Shown: positions 1 to 5,449 of the stretch, piece by piece
How the letters are laid out: the number at the start of each line of letters is the position of its first letter
Numbering within the stretch: position 1 is the first letter of the stretch
From: JALZAA01 sp035316005
GTDB lineage: Bacteria; Actinomycetota; Acidimicrobiia; IMCC26256; JACDBD01
Assembly (NCBI GenBank): GCA_035316005.1
Contig: DATFXK010000253.1
Location: forward strand, 1-5,449
Reading direction: 5' to 3'
Length of the DNA: 5,449 bases
Position numbers and translations under genes: made by a program
The notes under the pieces: model-generated
What the model was told of the DNA's origin: nothing
Seen by the model: the letters and a program-made list of their open reading frames with translations, nothing else
The model's database searches: none

Positions 1-1057
1 CGCGGCCCTCGGCGGTTTCACCGCCGTGGTCGCGATGCCGAACACCAAGCCGCCCCTCGACGACGCCGCCGTCGTCGCGTCGGTGCTCGCCGCCGGCCGC
101 GCCGCGTCGTGCGACGTCGCGGCGGCGGGTTGCATCACGAAGGGGCGCGCCGGCGAGGAGCTCGCGCCCATGGGCGAGCTCTATGCGCTCGGCGTCCGCG
201 TCTTCACAGACGACGGCGCGTGTGTCGACGACGCCGGGGTCATGCGGCGCGCGCTCGAGTACGCCGGAGCGCTGCCCGGCGCCGTGGTCGCGCAGCACGC
301 CGAAGACGCCGGGCTCGCCGCCGGCGGGCACATGCACGAAGGCGCGTGGTCCAGCCGCCTCGGCATCCCCGGACGCCCCGAAGCGGCCGAGGCCACCGTC
401 GTCGCCCGCGACGTGATGCTGGCCGAGCTCACCGGCACGCCCGTCCACTTCCTCCACCTGTCGACGGCGGCCGCCGTCGATCTCGTCCGCGACGCGAAGC
501 AACGCGGCATCCCCGTCACCGTCGAGGTCGCGCCCCACCACTTCACGCTCACGGACGCCGAATGCCGGACGTTCGACCCCGCGTTCAAGGTCCATCCGCC
601 GCTGCGCACCGACGCCGACGTCACCGCGATCAAGCAGGGGCTCGCCGACGGCACCATCGACGCCATCGCCACCGACCACGCGCCGCACGTGCCCGAGGCC
701 AAGGAGCAGCCGTTCGAGGAGGCGCCGCCCGGGATGCTCGGCCTCGAGACCGCCTTCGCGCTCATGCTCAGCGAGCTCGTCGAGCCGGGCGTTCTCGAGC
801 TCGCCGAAGCGCTGGCGTGCCTCTCGTGGCAGCCGGCCGCGATCGCCGGGCTCGATGCCCACGGCGGCCCGATCGAGCCGGGCCGGCCCGCCAACCTGTG
901 CGTCGTCGACCCCGCCGTGCGCTGGGAGGTCGACCCGAGCCGGCTCGCGAGCCGGGCCCGCAACACGCCCTACGCCGGCCGCAAGCTCACCGGCCGTGTC
1001 CGTCACACCGTCTTGGGGGGAGAGCCGGTGGTCGTGGACGGGATCGCGCAGCGATGA
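1..1057 (+). CDS. pyrC: Dihydroorotase, type I (5'-truncated by window edge)
   Basis: Zinc-dependent cytosolic amidohydrolase that interconverts N-carbamoyl-L-aspartate and L-dihydroorotate, the third step of UMP synthesis. The reading frame enters at base 2 with no start in view; 351 residues are present. By alignment from memory to Bacillus type I enzymes (about 428 aa), roughly 79 residues are missing, including the HxHxR motif with two zinc ligands. Visible are the MPNT substrate motif (35-46), FTDDG with the bridging Asp (212-214), the zinc His in QHAED (296-298), the zinc His in HLST (455-457), and TDHAPH (671-688) with the catalytic/zinc Asp (674-676). The spacings of the last three ligands match Bacillus His178, His231 and Asp304 exactly. 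The APPGMLGLE segment (722-748) is the usual follow-on. The GTG at 26 lies inside the conserved fold and is not the real start. One oddity is KVHPPLR, where KVNPPLR is usual. The stop overlaps the carA start. Family assignment is firm. Confidence 0.97.
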   Translation, partial: AALGGFTAVVAMPNTKPPLDDAAVVASVLAAGRAASCDVAAAGCITKGRAGEELAPMGELYALGVRVFTDDGACVDDAGVMRRALEYAGALPGAVVAQHAEDAGLAAGGHMHEGAWSSRLGIPGRPEAAEATVVARDVMLAELTGTPVHFLHLSTAAAVDLVRDAKQRGIPVTVEVAPHHFTLTDAECRTFDPAFKVHPPLRTDADVTAIKQGLADGTIDAIATDHAPHVPEAKEQPFEEAPPGMLGLETAFALMLSELVEPGVLELAEALACLSWQPAAIAGLDAHGGPIEPGRPANLCVVDPAVRWEVDPSRLASRARNTPYAGRKLTGRVRHTVLGGEPVVVDGIAQR

Positions 1058-2136
1058 CGCGCGACGCGCTCCTCGTGCTGTCCGACGGGGCCGCGTTCGA
1101 GGGCGAGGCGGTCGGGCACGTCCCCGAATCGGGCGTCGCGACGGGGGAGGTTGTGTTCAACACCGCGCTGTCCGGCTACCAGGAGATCCTCACCGACCCG
1201 TCCTACGCCGGGCAGATGATCACCTTCACCTACCCGCACATCGGCAACTACGGCGTCAATCCCGACGACGTCGAGAGCCGCCGGCCGTTCTGCTCCGGCG
1301 TGCTCGTGCGCGATCTCGCCCGCCGTCCCAGCAATTGGCGCGCCACCGAGAGCCTCGACGAGTTCCTGCGCCGCCACGGCGTCCCCGGCATCGCCGGCAT
1401 CGACACGCGCCGCCTCACGCGTCACCTGCGCGAGGCGGGGGCACTGCCGGGCGCGTTCGGGACCGACGAGACCGCCGTGCGGGCGGCGGCGTCGGTGGCG
1501 GTCCCTACGGATGGGCTCGATCTCGTCGCCGCCGTGACCACCGACGAGCCGTACACTGCCGGCGATCCCGACGGCGCGTTCCACGTCGTCGCCTACGACT
1601 TCGGTATCAAGGCGACGATCCTGCGCCACCTCGCCGGTGCCGGATGCTTCGTCGAGGTGGTGCCGGCCTCGACGCCCGCCGCGGAGGTCATCGCCCGCCG
1701 GCCCGACGGCGTGTTCCTCTCCAACGGCCCCGGCGACCCGGCGGCGGTGGCGGGCGCGGCCGAGACCGTCGCCTCGCTGCTCGGCGAGGTGCCCGTGTTC
1801 GGCATCTGCCTCGGCCACCAGATCCTCGGCCTCGCGCTGGGGGCCGACACGTTCAAGCTCCGGTTCGGTCATCACGGCGCCAACCATCCCGTGCGCCAGG
1901 AGTCGACGGGCCGCGTCGAGATCACCAGCCAGAACCACAACTACGCCGTCGACGTCGACTCCCTGCGCGGCGCCGCGGTCACCCACGTCAACCTGAACGA
2001 CGGCGTGGTCGAGGGCTTCCGCGTCCTCGATGCGCCCGCTTTCGGCGTGCAGTACCACCCCGAGGCCGGTCCCGGCCCGCACGACGCGTCATACCTCTTC
2101 GACGAGTTCACGACCCTCATGGCGGAGGCGGGGTAG
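1054..2136 (+). CDS. carA: Carbamoyl-phosphate synthase small (glutaminase) subunit
   Basis: Hydrolyses glutamine and channels ammonia to CarB for carbamoyl phosphate synthesis; cytosolic, works as a heterodimer or higher oligomer with CarB. 360 aa, complete, within the usual 350-385 range. The N-terminal CPSase small-chain domain (about 1-150) has GEVVFNTALSGYQEILTDPS (starting near residue 32), TYPHIGNYG and GIDTRRLTRHL (from about 115). The class I glutamine amidotransferase domain starts at about 176 (FHVVAYDFG) and has SNGPGDP (223-229), the nucleophile elbow GICLGHQ with Cys252, FGHHGANHPV, SQNHNY (292-297), and YHPEAGPGPHDA carrying His335 and Glu337. This completes the Cys-His-Glu triad, equivalent to Escherichia coli Cys269, His353 and Glu355. 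The ATG at 1054 gives an N-terminus (MTRDALLVLSDG) that aligns with E. coli CarA (MIKSALLVLEDG). It overlaps the pyrC stop as ATGA, and I see no strong Shine-Dalgarno at normal spacing, so translation probably depends on coupling to pyrC. Confidence 0.99.
   Translation: MTRDALLVLSDGAAFEGEAVGHVPESGVATGEVVFNTALSGYQEILTDPSYAGQMITFTYPHIGNYGVNPDDVESRRPFCSGVLVRDLARRPSNWRATESLDEFLRRHGVPGIAGIDTRRLTRHLREAGALPGAFGTDETAVRAAASVAVPTDGLDLVAAVTTDEPYTAGDPDGAFHVVAYDFGIKATILRHLAGAGCFVEVVPASTPAAEVIARRPDGVFLSNGPGDPAAVAGAAETVASLLGEVPVFGICLGHQILGLALGADTFKLRFGHHGANHPVRQESTGRVEITSQNHNYAVDVDSLRGAAVTHVNLNDGVVEGFRVLDAPAFGVQYHPEAGPGPHDASYLFDEFTTLMAEAG
2124..2128 (+). promoter_or_regulatory. Ribosome binding site for carB
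   Basis: GGAGG lies within the last codons of carA, 10 bases before the GTG at 2139. It supports the GTG start, since no ATG is available nearby and the resulting N-terminus aligns residue for residue with E. coli CarB. The spacing is slightly long. Coupling to carA termination two bases upstream probably helps initiation. Confidence 0.65.
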
Positions 2137-2138
2137 GC

Positions 2139-5100
2139 GTGGCGCGCCGCGACGACCTCGAGACGATCCTCATCGTCGGCAGCGGCCCCATCGTGATCGG
2201 ACAGGCGTGCGAGTTCGACTACTCGGGGACGCAGGCGTGCAAGGTGCTGCAGTCCGAGCGCTACCGCGTCGTGCTCGTGAACTCGAACCCGGCGACGATC
2301 ATGACCGACCCGGAGTTCGCCGCTGCGACGTACGTCGAGCCGCTCGACGTTCCCAGCCTGACGCGGATCATCGAGCGCGAACGACCGGACGCTCTCCTCC
2401 CGACCCTGGGTGGGCAGACGGCACTGAACCTCGCCGTCGCCCTCCACGACGCGGGTGTCCTCGAGAGGTTCGGCGTCGAGCTCATCGGCGCCGGCGTCGA
2501 CGCCATCCGCGTCGCCGAGAACCGCCACGAGTTCAAGGCGGCGATGGAGGAGATCGGCCTGGCCGTGCCCACGTCGGGGTTCGCCACGACGCTGGGCGAA
2601 GCGATCGAGATCGCCGAGAGCGTGGGATACCCGCTCATCGTGCGGCCCTCGTTCATCCTCGGCGGGGGCGGGACCGGGGTCGCGCACGATCCCGACGAGA
2701 TGCGCGCGATCGCCGAGCGGGGCCTGGCCGCCAGCCCCGTCACGGAGATCCTGATCGAGCAGTCGGTTGTGGGCTGGAAGGAGTTCGAGCTCGAGGTCAT
2801 GCGCGACCACGCCGACAACGTCGTGGTCATCTGCTCGATCGAGAACGTCGATCCCATGGGCGTCCACACGGGTGACTCGATCACGGTCGCCCCCGCCCAG
2901 ACCCTGACCGACGTCGAGTACCAGCGGATGCGTGACGCCGCGTTCGCGTGCATCCGCCGCATCGGCGTCGACACCGGGGGATCGAACATCCAGTTCGCGG
3001 TCGACCCGGCCGACGGCCGGCAGCTGATCATCGAGATGAACCCGCGCGTCTCGCGGTCGAGCGCCTTGGCGAGCAAGGCGACCGGGTTCCCGATCGCGAA
3101 GATCGCGGCGCGCCTCGCCGTGGGGTACCGGCTCGACGAGGTCGTGAACGACATCACCGGCGAGACGCCGGCGTCGTTCGAGCCCACCATCGACTACGTC
3201 GTCACGAAGGTCCCGCGCTGGGCGTTCGAGAAGCTTCCGGGAGCGACGCCGACGCTCGGGACGATGATGCAGTCGGTCGGGGAGGCGATGGCGGTCGGCC
3301 GAACGTTCCCGGAATCGCTCCAGAAGGCGATCCGGTCGCTGGAGACGGGCCGCCACGGTCTCAACTGCGACTCCGGCGAGACCCCGCTGGCCGCGGAGGG
3401 CGACGACGACCTCGTGCGGGCCGCCGCCGTCCCCACGCCCGACCGCGTCTTCGCGATCGAAGCCGCGCTCCGCCGCGGCGTGCCCACCGATCGCGTGGCC
3501 GCCGCCACCGGCGTCGACCCGTGGTTCCTCGACGGCATGCTGCAGATCGTCGAAGAGCGCTCCCGTCTCGCAGCGGTCGGGCTCGACGGCGCGACCCGAG
3601 CCGACTGGCGCCGGGCGAAGCGGTTGGGGTTCTCCGACGCCCAGCTCGCCTACCTGTGGCGGACCGACGAATCCGCCGTGCGCGCGGCGCGCCTCGATAC
3701 CGGCGTCGGGGTCACGTACAAGACGGTCGACACGTGCGCGGCCGAGTTCGCGGCGAAGACCCCGTACCACTACGGCACCTTCGAGGACGAGGACGAGGTC
3801 GCACCGCTGGCCAAGCCGGCGGTCGTGATCCTCGGCAGCGGCCCCAACCGCATCGGCCAGGGCGTCGAGTTCGACTACTGCTGCGTGCACGCCGCCTTCG
3901 CGCTCTCCGCTGCGGGGTACGAGACGGTGATGGTCAACTGCAACCCGGAGACCGTCTCGACGGACTACGACACGAGCGACCGGCTGTTCTTCGAGCCGCT
4001 CACCGGGGAGGACGTCCTCGCGATCTGCACGACGCTCGCCGCCCGCGGGGAGCTCGCGGGCGTGATCGTGAGCCTCGGCGGGCAGACGCCGCTGAAGCTG
4101 GCGCGCACGCTCGGGGACGCCGGCATCCCGGTCCTCGGGACGAGCCCGGCGTCGATCGACCTCGCCGAGGATCGCGAGCGGTTCAACGCCCTGTGCACCC
4201 AGCTCTGCATCCCACAGCCCGAGGGCGGCACCGCCGCCTCGCCGGCCGACGCCCGCGCCGTCGCCGGGCGCATCGGGTACCCGGTGCTCGTCCGGCCGTC
4301 CTACGTGCTCGGCGGGCGCGCCATGCAGATCGTCTACGACGCCGACGGGCTCGACGGCGCCATGGCCGAGCTCACCGGCACCGGCAGCCTCGGCCGCGAG
4401 GGAGGGCTGAGCGCGACACGACCTGCACTGATCGACCGGTTCCTCGAGGACGCGATCGAAGTCGACGTCGACGCGCTGCGCGACTCCACCGGCGACGTCG
4501 TCATCGGCGGGGTCATGGAGCACATCGAGGAAGCCGGCGTGCACTCGGGTGACTCTGCCTGCGTGATCCCGCCGACGACGCTCTCGGCGCCGGTGATCGC
4601 GACGATCGAGGAGCACACGCGTGCGCTCGCGTCGGCACTCGACGTCCTCGGGCTGCTGAACGTGCAGTACGCCGTGAAGGACGGCGAGGTCTACGTCATC
4701 GAAGCGAACCCGCGCGCGAGCCGCACCGTGCCGTTCGTCAGCAAGGCGACGAGCGTCCCGCTGGCGAAGCTGGCCGCCCGGGTCATGCTGGGCGCGATGC
4801 TGTCCGAGCTGCGGGCCGAGGGGTATCGGGTTCCGCGGCAGGGGAGCGGAGGGCACGTGGCGGTGAAGGAAGCCGTGCTCCCCTTCGACCGCTTCCCGGA
4901 GGTCGACACGCTGCTCGGCCCGGAGATGCGCTCCACGGGCGAGGTGATGGGCGTCGACCGCTCGTTCGGGCTCGCCTTCACGAAGAGCCAGGCGGCGGCG
5001 GGGAACCGGCTGCCCGAAGGTGGCACCGTGTTCCTCTCGCTCGCCGATCGCGACAAGCCCGCCGGAATGGTCGCGGCCCGCCGGCTGGTGGAGCTGGGGT

Positions 5101-5449
5101 TCTCGATGGTGGCGACGGCGGGCACGGCCGCCGCGCTCGAGGCCGAGGGACTCGTCGCCGAGGCGATCGTCGGGAAGCTGCGCGACGACGACCGGGAGGG
5201 CCTCGACGCGGTCGAGCTGCTCTCGTCGGGCAAGGTCGACCTCGTGGTGAACACGCCGCGAGGTCGCGGGCCACGCGCCGACGGCGACCACATCCGGCGC
5301 ACGGCGACGCGCCACAAGGTGCCCTGCATCACCACGGTGTCCGCCACGCTCGCGGCGTCGGCCGGGATCGCCGAGCGGGCCGCGCACGCGCCGATGGTGC
5401 GCTCGCTGCAGGAGTACCACGACGACGGCCAGCTCCGCCTCGAGGTCTG
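2139..5449 (+). CDS. carB: Carbamoyl-phosphate synthase large subunit (3' end cut by window edge)
   Basis: Makes carbamoyl phosphate from bicarbonate, CarA-supplied ammonia and two ATP. 1103 codons are open to the window end; the last two bases are TG, so a TGA stop may follow at once, consistent with the usual 1070-1115 aa. The GTG start gives MARRDDLETILIVGSGPIVI, and numbering equals E. coli through Asn301. The carboxyphosphate half (about 1-400) has Arg129, Arg169, His243, Gln285, Glu299 and Asn301 in place. The oligomerisation domain (about 400-555) ends in YKTVDTCAAEF. The carbamoyl-phosphate half has GSGPNRIGQGVEFDY (566-580), Arg719, Gln843, Glu855 and Asn857. The ornithine-site acids Glu797, Asp805 and Glu911 match E. 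coli 783, 791 and 892. The MGS-like allosteric domain (about 962-1103) keeps Lys973, Thr993, Thr996 and Asn1038, so UMP/IMP control is likely. Oddities are a GGGGTG loop (175-180) and an insertion of about 9 residues near 746-761. It starts two bases after carA. Confidence 0.99.
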   Translation, partial: MARRDDLETILIVGSGPIVIGQACEFDYSGTQACKVLQSERYRVVLVNSNPATIMTDPEFAAATYVEPLDVPSLTRIIERERPDALLPTLGGQTALNLAVALHDAGVLERFGVELIGAGVDAIRVAENRHEFKAAMEEIGLAVPTSGFATTLGEAIEIAESVGYPLIVRPSFILGGGGTGVAHDPDEMRAIAERGLAASPVTEILIEQSVVGWKEFELEVMRDHADNVVVICSIENVDPMGVHTGDSITVAPAQTLTDVEYQRMRDAAFACIRRIGVDTGGSNIQFAVDPADGRQLIIEMNPRVSRSSALASKATGFPIAKIAARLAVGYRLDEVVNDITGETPASFEPTIDYVVTKVPRWAFEKLPGATPTLGTMMQSVGEAMAVGRTFPESLQKAIRSLETGRHGLNCDSGETPLAAEGDDDLVRAAAVPTPDRVFAIEAALRRGVPTDRVAAATGVDPWFLDGMLQIVEERSRLAAVGLDGATRADWRRAKRLGFSDAQLAYLWRTDESAVRAARLDTGVGVTYKTVDTCAAEFAAKTPYHYGTFEDEDEVAPLAKPAVVILGSGPNRIGQGVEFDYCCVHAAFALSAAGYETVMVNCNPETVSTDYDTSDRLFFEPLTGEDVLAICTTLAARGELAGVIVSLGGQTPLKLARTLGDAGIPVLGTSPASIDLAEDRERFNALCTQLCIPQPEGGTAASPADARAVAGRIGYPVLVRPSYVLGGRAMQIVYDADGLDGAMAELTGTGSLGREGGLSATRPALIDRFLEDAIEVDVDALRDSTGDVVIGGVMEHIEEAGVHSGDSACVIPPTTLSAPVIATIEEHTRALASALDVLGLLNVQYAVKDGEVYVIEANPRASRTVPFVSKATSVPLAKLAARVMLGAMLSELRAEGYRVPRQGSGGHVAVKEAVLPFDRFPEVDTLLGPEMRSTGEVMGVDRSFGLAFTKSQAAAGNRLPEGGTVFLSLADRDKPAGMVAARRLVELGFSMVATAGTAAALEAEGLVAEAIVGKLRDDDREGLDAVELLSSGKVDLVVNTPRGRGPRADGDHIRRTATRHKVPCITTVSATLAASAGIAERAAHAPMVRSLQEYHDDGQLRLEV

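Noticed and set aside
181..966. A 261-codon - strand open frame opposite pyrC.
   Set aside because: Ser/Ala/Arg-rich composition without motifs; the sense strand is clearly dihydroorotase.
1015..1024. Purine-rich GGGGGGAGAG as a possible Shine-Dalgarno for carA or a slippage site.
   Set aside because: It lies 29 bases before the carA ATG, too far for a ribosome binding site, and no start codon in the carA frame lies at suitable distance. The pyrC frame is conserved through it, so no frameshift is implied.
109..1053. Upstream extension of the carA frame inside pyrC, which could suggest a longer CarA.
   Set aside because: The translation is Arg/Ala-rich nonsense from the wrong frame of pyrC; conserved CarA sequence starts just after the ATG at 1054.
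1003..2082. A 359-codon - strand open frame opposite carA.
   Set aside because: A shadow of high G+C content; the sense frame encodes every CarA motif, and the antisense product has no recognisable motif.
2030..2875. A 281-codon + strand open frame crossing the carA-carB junction.
   Set aside because: Out of frame with both genes and Arg-rich; each gene is fully accounted for in its own frame.
2181..3890. Internal duplication in carB (GSGPIVIGQ near residue 14 and GSGPNRIGQ near residue 566), as a possible repeat element.
   Set aside because: This is the ancient two-fold duplication present in all full-length CarB proteins, not a recent DNA repeat.
2948..4552. A 534-codon + strand open frame within carB in another frame.
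   Set aside because: Arg-rich out-of-frame reading of conserved carB codons; no start signal or recognisable domain.
1941..5420. A 1159-codon open frame on the - strand spanning all of carB and the end of carA.
   Set aside because: Over carB its codons sit in exact register opposite carB codons, so a stop would need TTA, CTA or TCA in carB, all avoided at this base composition. Its translation is Arg/Gly/Asp/His/Val-rich low-complexity with no domain I recognise, while carB in the sense strand is fully conserved.

Overview
The window is one stretch of a de novo pyrimidine biosynthesis operon, all on the + strand: the 3' part of pyrC (dihydroorotase), a complete carA (carbamoyl-phosphate synthase small subunit), and an almost complete carB (large subunit) that is still open at the last base. 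The three genes fill the window. pyrC and carA overlap by four bases (ATGA), and carA and carB are two bases apart. There is no room for promoters, terminators or RNA genes, and I see none.

Layout: 1-1057 is pyrC, missing about 79 N-terminal residues. 1054-2136 is carA (360 aa). 2139-5449 is carB from a GTG start (1103 codons plus two bases; the final TG could begin a TGA stop). CarA and CarB together use glutamine, bicarbonate and two ATP to make carbamoyl phosphate. An aspartate carbamoyltransferase (pyrB, expected upstream but not in view) would convert this to carbamoyl aspartate, which PyrC cyclises to dihydroorotate. Carbamoyl phosphate also feeds arginine synthesis.

Organism: base composition is very high in G+C (about 70% by eye). 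TTA, CTA and TCA codons are absent from carB. The PyrC and CarB sequences resemble actinobacterial versions, for example APPGMLGLE in PyrC and the NTP..G...R.DG pattern in the CarB C-terminal domain. pyrC directly abuts carA, without the small membrane-protein gene that separates them in mycobacteria. CarB also carries a Gly-rich insertion in its second ATP-grasp half. Together these suggest a deep-branching actinobacterium, perhaps Acidimicrobiia or Thermoleophilia, but this is inference only.

I found no undescribed system. This is an ordinary housekeeping operon. The points worth a second look are small: an Asn-to-His change at a substrate-contact position of PyrC, a loop variant and an insertion in CarB, and very tight gene packing.
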